Source: Wurfbainia villosa (lineage: Eukaryota; Streptophyta; Magnoliopsida; Zingiberales; Zingiberaceae). Taken from it: a DNA stretch of 64,000 bases. Below the pieces are notes generated by a model. The model was not told where the DNA came from, ran no database searches, and saw nothing but the letters and a program-made list of their open reading frames with translations. The translations under genes were made by a program, and so were the position numbers. Positions 45,613-57,379 of the stretch are shown one piece after another (within the stretch, counting starts at the first letter, position 1; the number at the start of each line of letters is the position of its first letter). The stretch covers positions 94,348,753-94,412,752 of the forward strand of contig CM046000.1 in NCBI GenBank assembly GCA_025175895.1. Direction: 5' to 3'.

Positions 45613-45686
45613 CGACCACAGTGGGAGTCGAACCCACGACCTTTTGATCCGAATTCAAACGCGCTAATCCACTGCGCTATGCGATC
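45613..45686 (-). tRNA. tRNA-Arg (anticodon UCG)
   Basis: The minus strand folds as a complete 74-nt cloverleaf: acceptor GATCGCA/TGTGGTC (two G-U type pairs), D arm GCGC...GCGC, anticodon stem TTTGA/TCAAA with loop ATTCGGA (anticodon TCG), variable AGGTC, T arm GTGGG-TTCGACT-CCCAC, discriminator G. The A box (TAGCGCAGTGGATTAGCG) and B box (GGTTCGACTCC) are intact for RNA polymerase III. TATAAAA lies about 25 bp upstream and a T-rich stretch TTTCTTTT follows the 3' end. It decodes CGA codons. No intron. The only host gene in the window that I can name with confidence. Confidence 0.95.
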
Positions 45687-47807
45687 ACCTGGTTCTAGCA
45701 TCAAATTTTATAATAAAATTATTTTTACTCAATTCGGCTCCCTACTGATTTTAATTCCCTCTCTCAGGGACGACTTTGGACCTTCGACTTTCGAACGATC
45801 CGGTCTTTGCTCGTAGGGACGCGATTCGGTTATTTGACCGCCAGATTTCGGGACTTGAGGGGTCCATTTTATCTCCGTATAAAAAACTTAGTAGTTAGCG
45901 CATATAAATATTGTAATATAGGATAATAGATCAATCCCTCATAAATACTACGAGGATGTTGTTCATTCATACGTTAGTTATTAATTTTAAGAATCAAAGA
46001 TCTACCGTGATTTATTTTTCTTACGATGATTCGAAAACGGATTGATAGAGACCATTATATTAATAAATTTAAATCTTTTTTTATCATTGAGGAGTCCATC
46101 TTGGCCTAGATGATCTCAGATTATGATTGGAGATTTGCCTGTTGGGATGCTCATGGTGTGCAACGGATCAATTGGTCAAAATTTGATAAGAAGAACACGA
46201 TGATGCCTCTTCCTTCGCTCCTACGCACTTTTTTTTCCCCTTTCCAATGGCTCCGCTTTGAAATCCGAGCGGTTCGACTACTCTAAATTTTAATACACAT
46301 CTGTGGGCATGACGTGGTCGATGCAACTCCTTCAACAATCAAATAAACTTCCAGAAATAGAACTTGCGATGATGCGAACGCAAAACGAATGAAATTGAAA
46401 AAACAGAAAAAAAATAAAAATTATACCTTTCCCGTACTGTCATACCGTTACGTTGACAAAGGGATGGAAGTCTATGTGGCTAGTCATTTTAGCCTCAGTT
46501 CGATGGTATCATGGGGGCAACGATGAACTGACATGCCTATGCAGCTGGACCGCTGACAATGTGTCATTTTAGTACAATCTATCCTATTAAGATAGTTTTG
46601 TACAATAACTATAATGATAAGGATAATCAGATGTTGAATTCGAAAGAGGTGAGAGAGTAACCCGGGTCAACGATGATGCTCTCCTTTGATTCATGTCCCT
46701 TGGTTCGAACAAGGAACAACCCAATTGAGAGAGCTCGTCCGAGCAAGATCGAAAGAATTGCTACCGGAGCAAAAGATATTTTTCCGGATACATCGACATC
46801 TTTTCAGAAAAATAATATATGAGGAAGAGATAAGCAAATATACAAACTTGAATTGGAACTGCTCAACATTTAAATATCTCATATCAAAAATGAATTTTCC
46901 AAGAACTTCTATCTGAAATTTCCAACTAACAAACTTGAATCTGGATTGATTCAGCAATGTTACATTGCTAAAGAATTAAGCTGCTACCGAAACATCTATC
47001 TTTTCCAAACAAACTGTTGGACGCGGGGAGCAATTATAAAAATTATAAATAAAAAGTTAAATTTTAAATTTTAAAAAATTTAGATTTATCTGATATGCCG
47101 TAATGAGTTTAACCTGCTGAACTCAGATGCATCGATCTAGGAAAAATGAGCTATCAGGGAAGGTTGAGTTGGCAAGTGATCAGTGATTGTCAAACCATCG
47201 ATGAGTGACTCGAGTGTCAAGCAGGAAAGTTTTTTAGTACTGTCTAAGTCCGTATTAAGTACAGTTTTTTTTAAAAAAAATAGATTAATTCTCTATACGA
47301 TGATTTTTGTAGGAAGTTTATTTTTTAGAATGCAATTGACTCAATTACATTTGTAACCAAGTATGGATTTTACGTGGCGAACTGAAACTAAATTACAATT
47401 CGAGGCACGAAACTCCTGCTATGTCGGATATCAAGAAGAAATTTGTTATACACAGTTTTATCTTTTTTTTTTTTTACAAGAGATTATTTTTAGAATTTAA
47501 ATCCATAATTTTTTGATCATAAAATAATAATTTTATTATTATATCAAGACTCTTTTTTATAGGACGAACTCAACGTACACATAAATACTATCACCGAAAA
47601 GTGAAGGAAGATGGTGAGTAAAAAAGAAACGAGGAGTTATCTGCTCATGGATTAATCAATTATGTAATCTTTTTTTACCAAGGGATCAAGAGGAATCTTA
47701 TTTTATAGGCTGTCATTAACTCTGGCGTTAATGATTATCTGTTTTGATTTAGTAATTAATATGTCCGTTACAAGAGCCTTCGTATGTATAGACCTATAAT
47801 GCTATAA
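45687..47807. other. Low-copy intergenic DNA, no gene recognised
   Basis: AT-rich with short frames only; the longest (46686-46916 plus, 46691-46957 minus) overlap on opposite strands and resemble nothing I know. No LTR ends, tRNA or clear inverted repeats were seen. Confidence 0.45.
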
Positions 47808-47903
47808 TATTTGGTTCAAGTCATCATACATAATTTTAGTTATGTGATTACCAAGGAATAAAACATAATCTTGGAATAAAATATAACCTTTGATAAAAAC
47901 CTT

Positions 47904-48828
47904 GTTTGGTTGGAGATTTTAATATATAACTTAATTTAATATTTTACTAAATTATCCTTTATTTTTTGCTCAATCAATTCGACGACGACGACGAAAATAT
48001 TAATGATGAAATGACGGCGACGACAAGGTTTCACCGACCGACGACGACGGCGGATCGACCAGCGTCGCCAACAAGATGGTGGTGATCGGCCAGCTGGCGA
48101 CGGCGGTGACCGACCGGCCGACGATGGTGGTGACCGATCGGCCAGCGACGGCGGTGACCGGTCGACCGCGGCGACGGTGGACTGACCAACGACGACGACG
48201 GTGGTCGATCGATCGACGGCAACAACGACGATTGACCAACGGCGATAACGATGAGCGATCGATCGACGACGACGGCGACTAGCCAAGCGACGGCAGCTGG
48301 CGGCGACCGTCGGTGGCGACGAGCGGAAGTGACCGACCGACGACGGGCGGAGGCAGCGATGGGCGGCGGCGGCTGGTGATGGGCGACGGCGGTGACGACA
48401 ACGGCGGTGGCGAAGCGATGGCGATGGCGTGGTGGCGACGGCGGCGACGGCGGCAACGGCCGCGTGGAGGCGGTTGATGATGGACGACGGCCGATGACGG
48501 ACGACGATCGACGACGGACGACGGCCGACGGCCGACAACGGGCGACGGCGGTGGCCGACGAGCATCAACCGACGATGGATGACAAATCGATTGAGTTTTG
48601 ACAAATTGACATTTAATATATTGCTAGGGGTAATATTGAAAAAAAAAATTCCTTAACCTCGGGAATCAACAAAAACCTTGGTTCTCCAAGGTTTTCCTAT
48701 TCCCCCTAAAAAGGTTTTTGTCCATAACCAGGTAATGAACAATTACCAAGTAATTATTCATAATCTAAATCAAATAAGATTTTTATTGATAACCTAAAAA
48801 GGTTATCAACAAAACCCCCCAACCAAAC
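47904..48828. repeat. Possible foldback/MITE insert inside H LTR
   Basis: GTTTGGTTGG at 47904-47913 is inverted as CCAACCAAAC at 48819-48828, with further patchy inverted similarity inward. Perfect hairpins lie near the right end: a 10-bp stem at 48672-48695 (AAAACCTTGG/CCAAGGTTTT) and an 8-bp stem at 48788-48807. Also present in H2. No clear TSD. Confidence 0.4.
47985..48560. repeat. GAC/GGC-rich trinucleotide-like block
   Basis: Imperfect GACGACGG, GGCGACGG and GATCGATCGACG phrases over about 575 bp in an AT-rich setting. Long frames on both strands (Arg/Pro/Ser-rich on minus, Asp/Gly/Arg-rich on plus) follow from the composition and are not genes. Confidence 0.8.
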
Positions 48829-49616
48829 GCAATAGTTATGATTAACTCTCATTTATATTAGAATTTATTTTATTCGTTTTCTCATTTATTTTTTTTAAGA
48901 GAAACAACGTTAGATTATTTTATCCATTTTGTTATTAAATTTTTTAAAAGAGAAACTAACACGTCAAAAATGTAATTTATTAAAAATTATCTAATTATTA
49001 ATTTTTGTAATTAGTTGAAACTTTAAATAAAATATTTATTTTTTTAGAAAAACCTATTAGGTTTTATTAAAAAAATTAAAAAAATAGATTGTCTCCTCAA
49101 ACTATAAAAAAGGAGTTGAATCTCATATATTATTCACATTTTGAGTTAATAAAATTTCTAATTTTCTTTTCTCTAAAAGAAAATTAGTAAATTTTCCTCT
49201 CGGTGAAGATCATATACTTGTTGTAAGTTACATGTATGACAATGTGTGCACGAACTGCTCATGGAGCAGTGCACTAACACTCCTATAAAGGAGCATCCAA
49301 GTGACAGAGGTGGAAGAGAGATTAGCGAGATCATTGCCGTTAGGTTGCCAAAATACCGAGACTATATGTTATGGTTGTGGAACATCTAATGCAAGAAGGA
49401 TTTAATTTGTGAAAAAGTAAGGACGGTTTATTTTTGTGATCGTTCTTCAAATGACAAACTTCAACCTGAAAGATCTCTTCCAGGAACATATCCTCTTTGG
49501 AAGCTCGACAATATCTAATGAACTCACTGTAAGTTTGTTTTATAGTATTTGTTTATAGTACTATAAATTTATGCAAATGCAAAGTTATTCATGCATAAAT
49601 TCAGCAAAACCTACAT

Positions 49617-49628
49617 TGGTATCAGAGA
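49617..49628 (+). other. Element H1 primer-binding site
   Basis: TGGTATCAGAGA, initiator tRNA-Met type, one base after the LTR. Confidence 0.75.
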
Positions 49629-50656
49629 AGATGTAGGTTTGTATCTATTTGTATGAATTCAGTATGTCAATTTCACTAGTTCATTGGAGAAGACGATGAG
49701 CAGTGATTTTTGTCAAGTGATTTCCAAGTGAGAAAAGGCTTGTCCGAGCACATTATGTGCTCGATACAGAGGAGTGCGAAACACTTGGCTTTTCTCGAGC
49801 GGTTCCCAAGTGGGAAAATGACACTCGCAGTGCTCTTGAGTGAGAACTCCGCCTGTCGAGTGGTTCCCGAGTGGGAACTCCGTTTGTCGAGTAATTCTTG
49901 AGTGGGAAACTGACTTGCATGGCGTTCCCGAGAGGGAAGTCAAGCTATCGAGTGGGACTCAACAAAGGAATGCCTTGACTGAGCACTTTGGGTGCTCAAT
50001 ACTAAGGAATGAGTCACGCACAACACTATGCATGCTCAAAAGATTCGGTTGGGTGTAGTGGTCAGGCACAGTGTGCTCAGCAGACCACGCAGGTGCTTGG
50101 GCATCGAGCACCTGCCCAAGCATAGGGTGCTCGAGCGCCGAGCACATGGGGTGCTTGGGCGCCGAGCATAGGTTCTCAATAAAGGTGCTTGGCACTTGGC
50201 TCGATTGAGAAAGACACAGTGCTCGAGCACAGTGCACTTGGTGCTCGACTTATGGTACTCGGGCGATAGAGTGCATAGAGCTCAACAACGGTGCTCGGGC
50301 TATGTATTTAGGTGATAAATCGAGTTGTGCTCGGGTGAGAAGTGCAGAAATTTTGCTCGGGCAAGAAGCGTGCATGCTCGGGGCGCTCAGCTGAGAAATG
50401 CACAGTGATCGGACTATGCATACGGTGCTCGAAAAATTGAAAGATTGACACTAGGTGCCCAGGCTATTCACTCAACACTTGGGCACAGGGTGCTCAAGCA
50501 TTGTGTATGAAGTGCTCGATTCAATGTAAATTGTACAGTACTCATGCTCTGCTGTGAAATGAGTCACTCGACTGAGAAAGTTTGGTGCTCGACAGAAGCA
50601 TGAGGTGCATGGGCTAAGTGAGCACAATATTTGGTATTCGGCAGAGAAGAGTTATA
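49629..50656 (+). repeat. GTGCTCG-rich leader of H1
   Basis: Over 1 kb in which GTGCTCGAG, GGTGCTCGGGC and CGAGCAC recur every 10-40 bp, after an opening with repeated GAGTGGTTCCC/GAGTGGGAA phrases (about 49790-49960). It continues at 59109-59220 after element G. No convincing gene; frames at 49710-50237 occur on both strands. Confidence 0.7.
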
Positions 50657-52378
50657 TGAAGGGAAGTGTTTTTTCTCTTCGCTTCACTTCGGTCGCTTGT
50701 GCATGGAGATCCTATCACACGCCCCCAGATTAAAATTTTATTATTTAAAGCTAATCCAGACGGAGATGAATTACCCAAGCAAGCGATTCATCATCGTGCT
50801 ATTCGATTTGAGCGGTCGCTTGAACAAACGTGTTGAACAAGCAACCTGACAGTTTTCCACGATTAGCTGCAGAATAGATGATGTACGGATCGTCAATTTT
50901 TGTATTTATAATCGGGGTCCATGTCAATCAACAACATACAAAATACAAAAAAATAAGAATCAAAATTAAACAAGATTATATCTCTTGTTTTACCTCTTGA
51001 TCTTCTATTGTATTCCTATCATCTTCTTGGACGTCGTGTGGGCGATGATCTACCAAGAATTGAAGCCTTCTAGACCATGTATCTTCCTTTCCTTGCTCGC
51101 TCCGAACAAGGGAAGAAAACCCTCCCTTCTTCTACTTGCTTGTACCGACCACCAAACTCCAAGTGTGGTGTCTGTCGACCCTAAGGAGAGGAGAGGAGGC
51201 GCCGGCCAAAGAAAGGAAGAAAGGGCAAAACCCTAACTCCTCTTGTCGCCGACCCTAGGACAAGGAGAGGGAGGCGCCGACCAAAGAAAATAAGAAAGGG
51301 CTAAACCCTAACTCCTCATACCGTCGGCCCTATGGAAAGGGAGAAAAGGCGCCGGCCAAAGGGAAGAATAGGAATCAAAACCCTAACTCCTTGTTGCTGC
51401 CGGCCCTAGAAGCAAAACCCTAATCCTTGCCGCCAAAGCCTCTCCACGTCCAACACACATCCCCTTAGGTCAAGGCTTCATGAGTTATTTATAATAGGCT
51501 ACAATAGAGACCATGAGGAGGAGTTGGATCTTAGCCACCCAATGAATCCGAACCACATATAACCCGATCCATTAATGATGATCCATTCCACTAGAGGATC
51601 ATCATTGATTTACCACACCAACTTCCATAATTAAATATGGGCTCCACATATTATTTGTAATAAATATCTCCTCGTGTTTAAGATATCGAATGTCCATTAA
51701 TTAATTAAATTACTGATAATTTAATTAATCAATATCTAACTCCATGAGTAGTACCACTCATCCTTATCATCATGTTGACCAAGTTCACCTGCAGGATTTA
51801 TATGATGAACTTTATGAGCTCCTCAAGGAGACATCATCATCCTAGTGTATAGGACATGATTTCCTCCTATAATCAACGACACACCATCTAAATAATATTA
51901 TTTCTCAACTTACCAGGCCTATCGATTTAACACATAAATCTCGCCCATTGGTAAATCAAAGAAATAAATACTAAGTACATGTGTCCGTTATTATATCGGG
52001 ATTAAAAGCATATACACCATAATATCTGAAGTCTGATTCAATTATATAGTCAGTATAAACTGAATCACCTCTAAATCGGTCTTGCTAAATACACCCAAAG
52101 TGTACTAGTGTAATTCTATGGTCAAGATAAATCAATACCAAATTACACAACAACCATGCCAATGGTTTGTCCAAAATCATCTTGTTTGTGAGCCTCTACT
52201 TATACTCTACAAGGAACTGATAACATGATCGTCTGTGCGACACCACACACCATGTTATCTACAATATAAAATATCAGACAATATGCATAAATATGAAATG
52301 CAAACAATGATCATGTGATTCTTATTTCAAAATGAAGATGTTCATACAAAAGCTAGGCTTTTAGTATACATCCTAACA
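50657..52378 (-). repeat. Element G 3' LTR (1722 bp)
   Basis: Plus-strand ends TGAAGGGAAG and ATCCTAACA; matches 57380-59103. The adjacent 52379-52390 (ATCTCCCACTTA) is the polypurine tract TAAGTGGGAGAT on the minus strand. Confidence 0.92.
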
Positions 52379-52390
52379 ATCTCCCACTTA

Positions 52391-55300
52391 TACTAAAAGA
52401 CTATGCTGCCATCAAACTGCCATACATCTTATTCCCATTCCCTCCACATGCTGATAAAAAACTCTCACTGGAAGGGCCTTAGTGAAAGGATCTGCTAGGT
52501 TATCCTTTGACGCAATCTTGGCGACAATAACTTCTCCTCACTTTACGATCTCTCATATCAGGTGGTACTTGCGTTCTATGTGTTTACTTGCCTTATGGGC
52601 TCGTGGTTCCTTCGAGTTTGCAACTGCACCACTGTTATCACAATAAATTGTGATAGTTTTGGGCAAACCAGGAATCACATCCAAGTCCATCAAGAAGTTC
52701 CTGAGCCATACAACTTCTTTGGCTGCCTCAGAGGCTGCCACATACTCAGCTTCTATGGTGGAGTCCGCCAAGCATTTTTGCTTAACACTCCTCCCATACA
52801 ATGGCTCCATCTCCCAAAGTAAACACATAATCCAAGGTAGACTTACTGTTATCCCTATCTGATTGGAAGTTAGAATCTGTGTAACCCATAGGGAGTAATT
52901 GATCTATCTGGTATACCAACATATAATCTCTAGTCCTTCTCAGGTACTTCAATATATGCTTTACCATAGTCCAATGTCTCTGTCCTGGATTACTCTGATA
53001 TCTACTAACCATGCCCACGGCAAAACAGATATCCGCCCTCGTACATAACATAGCATACATGAGGTTTCCTACCGCCGAAGCATAAGGAACCACATTCATT
53101 TCCTCTATCTCCTTTGATGTTCTAGGAAACATCTCTTTAGATAAATGTACTCCATGCCGAAAATGTAGAAAACCTTTCTTGGAGTTCTGCATACTAAAAT
53201 GAGCTAAAATAGTGTCTATGTATGAAGCTTGATATAATCACAACATCATTTTCTTGCGATCCCTTATAACCTTGATCCCAAGGATGTGTCCCACTTCTCC
53301 CAAGTCCTTCATATCAATTTGTTTGGACAATCATACCTTTACATCTGATAACACTTTGACATTATTGCCAATGAGAAAAATGTAATCTACGTATAGTACA
53401 AGAAATACCACTACATTTCCATCACATCTCTTGTATACACAAGACTCATCTGGACTTTGAATAAATCCATATGACTAGATTACCTCATCAAAGGCGATGT
53501 TCCAAGATCTCGAAGCTTTCTTTAATCCATAAATGGATCAATTAAGCTTGCACACAAGATGCTCTTTGCCCTTTGTAATGAATCCCTCTGTTTGCTCTAT
53601 ATAGATGTTTTCTCCAAGACTTCCATTAAGGAAAGCTATCTTGACATCCATATGTCATATCTCATAATCCATATGAGTAGCAATAGACAAGAGAATCCAA
53701 ATAGACTTGAGCATGACTACCGGCGAAAAAGTCTCCTCATAATCGATACCCTCTTTCTGAGTATACCCTATCACAACAAGCCTTGCTTTGAAGGTCTCTA
53801 CCTTCCCGTCTGATCTTCTCTTTCTTTGTAGATCCACTTGCATCCAATGGCTTTTACACCATTGGGTGGTTCTACTAGCTCCCAGACCTGATTTGAATCC
53901 ATATATTCTATCTCAGAATTCATTACCCTTTGCTAAGATACCTCATCTTTATCTTGGAGTGCCTCGTCACATGTCCAGGGATTAGGTTCATGTTCGCCAG
54001 GGACCAAATCAGAAGGTTCCCCCAAGATCATAAATCTATCAAGTTGTCTAATAACCCTCCCACTACGACGAGGTATCACCTGTGTATCCTCTGTGACACG
54101 CGGTGCAGTCACTTGTGGTATGTCCTCTTGTACCATTGATACTGAAGTAGGGACTTCCCCTCTTAATTTCTCTAGAACAATCTTGCTCATGGGCTTGTGG
54201 TTCATCACATATTCTTCCTCTAAAAATCGGGCATTCGTGCTAACGATCACCCTCTGATCTCTAGGACTATAGAACAAACCACCTTTCATTCCTTTAGGAT
54301 AGCCTACGAACAGGCACACTTCTGTATGAGATTCCAACTTACCAACATCTCCCTTTAGAACTTGTGTTGGACTACCCCAAATTCGAATATGTCTCAGACT
54401 AGGCTTTCACCCAGTCCATAATTCTGTGGGAGTAGAGGGTACTGATTTAGATGGTACCAAGTTCAGAATATACATTGTCATTTCTAGAGCATACCCCCAG
54501 AATGAATCTGGTAACTTAGAATAACTCATCATCGATCTAACCATCTCCATAAGAGTTCTATTCCTTCGCTCCGCCACACCATTTTGCTGGGTGTACCAGG
54601 TGTAGACAGTTGGGATTGAATCCCAGCCTCTGATAAGTAACTCCTAAACTCTCCCAAGAGGTACTCACCACCACGATCAGATCGTAATGTCTTGATACTT
54701 TTACCTTGAGGTTTCTCCACATCAACCTTGAATTCTTTGAACCTGTTAAAGCATTCAGACTTGCGGTGCATCAAGTAAATGTATCCATATATTAAATAAT
54801 CATCTATAAAAGAGATGAAATATTTAAAACCCCCTTTAGCCTAGATAGACATAGGACCACACAAATCAAAATGAACCAATTTCAACACATCTTTGGCTCC
54901 ATACCCCTTGGCCTTAAAAGACCTCTTGGTCATTTTACTTTCCAAGCAAGATTCGTAGGTTGAGAAATCTTCCACCACTAATGAACCCAAAGGTTCATTA
55001 GCTATCAACCTTTGAATTCTACTCAGGTTAATATGACCTAACCTTAAATGCCAAAGATATGTTTGGTTCATTTTCGAAGGTTCTTTTCTCTTATTAGATT
55101 TAGAAGATGAGTTTTTTTATTTCTATTTGCATCATGGGAGTTCTTGGTTCAAGAGTGTATAAATTTCCTACCAACGCACTAGAACAGATAAACTCCCTAT
55201 TCCTTTTTATAACAACTCTGTCATTAAAAGAAATAGAATACCCATCCATAAATAATTTAGAAACTAAAATCAAATTCTTTCTAAATGTAGGTACATAAAG

Positions 55301-55545
55301 GCAATTTCTCAGAACCAAAGATTTATTCCTATCAAAAGATAAATAAACATCTCCCACTGCAATAGCCGTCACCTTCGTAGCATTGTCCATGTAGACGGTA
55401 ATCTCTTTCTCAGCTAGTCGTCTGGTTTCCTGGAACCCCTGCAAAGAATTGCAGACATGATCAGTGGCTCCCGTATCTACACACCAGGTATCGATAGATA
55501 ACATCGCTAAACATATTTCAACGACCAAACTAAAAGATATACCTT
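52391..55545 (-). pseudogene. Element G pol, decayed
   Basis: Minus-strand order: protease (WCVDTGATDHVCN, about 55495-55455), GAG-pre-integrase (WHLRLGHINLSR, about 55055), integrase part (LRSDRGGEY, about 54680) ending in a frameshift inside the PQQNG region, and a connector at 54337-53933. RT follows from 53843 with stops around MDVK; its active site is YVDY at 53382-53393, so a catalytic Asp is lost. RNase H (YTDSN, EAEYVAAS, CDNSGA) is at 52960-52550 in two frames. Multiple stops and shifts make it inactive. It is more complete in the RT palm than F. Confidence 0.88.
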
Positions 55546-55559
55546 TGTTCTATTTCCGG

Positions 55560-56329
55560 TTAGGACAGTCCGCCTTTCAATGTCCAGTCTGCTTGTAAGT
55601 GAAGCACTTGCCTTTCAGCTTCTTCACTCCTGCCTGAGATCCTGCCGCCATCTTTGCCACGCCTTGTTTCTTCTTTTTCTTACCTTTCAGCTTAGAAGTA
55701 GAAATCTTTTGAGCAACCATGGCATGAGCACTTTGACAAAAAAAACCCCTTTTCCACCTGGAGTTCTGTCAGAAGCTCCGCCAACAAATACAACCTCTTA
55801 TTCATGTTGTAGTTCAGGCGAAATTGCTCAAAACTTCTAGGTAGAGATTGGAGAATGATATCGACCTGGGTTTCCCCATCGATCTCTGCTCCAATGACTT
55901 CCAGCTCATTCAAATGAGCCATCATCTTGAGAACATGATCCCTCATGGGTGTTCCCTCAATCATGGTGGTCGTTATCAAGTTTCTCATAACTTCCTGCCT
56001 AGCAGCCCGATTCTGGTGTCCGAAAAGTTCCTTGAGATTGAGCATCATGTCATAGGCAGTAGTCATAGCCTGATGCTGATGTTGCAATACATTTGACATA
56101 GAAGCAAAATGTAACACCGTGTCATCTCATCTGCCTTGATCCACTTCCTATAACTCTCTTTCTCCTTTTCACTAGAATCATCCGTAGGCTTAGGAGGACA
56201 TTCTTCGAAGAGCACATATTTGTACTCCTCAGCAGTCAAGACAATATTCAAATTCCGTTTCTAATCAACATAATTAGGGCCAGTAAGTTTATTTTCTTTT
56301 AGAATCACAACAAGTGGGTTGAAAGCCAT
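55560..56329 (-). pseudogene. Element G gag, decayed
   Basis: Minus-strand ATG at 56329 opens MAFNPLVVILKENKLTG. A stop replaces Trp shortly after, and a frameshift lies near 56110. The core (LNLKELFGHQNRAARQEVM, about 56030) with QSLPRSFEQF is the usual UBN2-type Copia gag. The zinc knuckle region near 55600 has Cys replaced by Tyr and a stop in CFTYKQTGH. It shows what element F has lost. Confidence 0.85.
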
Positions 56330-57365
56330 TTTGAAACCTAAGAATCACAGTGATCAAAATATTAGATTTCAAAAATTTATTGATTCCTCAAATAATAAAA
56401 TTTTAAAATCAACCAACACCTCAAAATACCGAGAATATCGTATGCCACGATAGTGTGGACGTATACGAATTCTACATTTGTAAGAGGAGGTTTTACCCAT
56501 TAATTTTATTATCCTGTCAACCTTACTTTTTGATAAATAAAAATAATAATTGGTTCCTCTTCGGCCCTACAAATAAAAGCAGTGACTCCAATGGGGAGGA
56601 TACTTTTATTTGCATCTAAGTGTTTACCATTACCCGATACTAAGGCAATTACCTCGGATTATGTGCCTTCCGATGGGGAAGTATTCACGCTCCTAAATAA
56701 TTTTCTATAACCATATTTGACCTAGTGATATGCAAAATAAACTCATCATATATGGAGGAAGGCACTCAGAGCCAACGTGCAAGTTTGTTCACATCACATG
56801 TCAAATTGTAATGGAGGCCCCGGGAATTAAAAAAATTTCCCTCTCCCACTTGGTAATTTAAAATTGAGGAATTTTCAAACACACACAACATGCATATCAA
56901 ACAATAAACAATAAATATGAAAAAAAAATTTCAACTATTATGGCTTTTGTTTTTCAATATGCTTCCCATCGTGTCACCACCTCGTCCGCTCCTCCCTTTA
57001 CCATGCGCAAGCCACAAGGGGAACCGAGCCGAGATAAACTATTTTAATTTACATCCATCGATCCTATACTCCACAAAGGAGTGTACAACATATCTAGATC
57101 AAAAGTAGATTAAAATAAGCGGCTAAACAATGCCATATTTAATTATACAAATTAAATACTAATTAGCCTCGTCAATTCTGAGGATTCAAATAATTAATTA
57201 CAATCACACACACAATCGCTTACATCCACATAGCCATAATAGTTAAATCTTATGTCTGCAAGCAAAAAGTTAGCCTACTCACATCCTACTATTATCTGGC
57301 ATAAACAATATATGATAAATGTGTGAAAGTAATCGAATCCAAAACACACAAAATCGAAAATCGTG
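56330..57365 (-). other. Element G leader
   Basis: Non-coding, AT-rich, similar in reverse to 35700-36740 of F. No gene is seen. Confidence 0.7.
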
Positions 57366-57377
57366 GCTCTGATACCA
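57366..57377 (-). other. Element G primer-binding site
   Basis: Minus strand TGGTATCAGAGC, two bases from the LTR end. Confidence 0.92.
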
Positions 57378-57379
57378 AT

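Larger units (their letters stand above)
47808..49615 (+). repeat. Element H1 LTR (1808 bp)
   Basis: Starts TATTTGGTTCAAG (H2 has TGTTTGGTTC) and ends AACCTACA before the primer site. Homology with H2 begins exactly at this start, which supports the boundary. Contains a GC-rich trinucleotide block, a possible foldback insert, and CAAACTATAAAAAAGG (about 49099), a candidate TATA box. Confidence 0.75.

Noticed and set aside
46686..46957. Frames of 76 codons (plus) and 88 codons (minus) as a candidate gene
   Set aside because: They overlap on opposite strands, and neither shows any motif or start context worth calling.
48031..48604. Long Arg/Pro/Ser-rich frames (up to 222 codons) on the minus strand, and again at 60094-60666
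   Set aside because: They follow from the GAC/GGC-rich composition; similar-length frames appear on both strands and the sequence differs by indels between H1 and H2.
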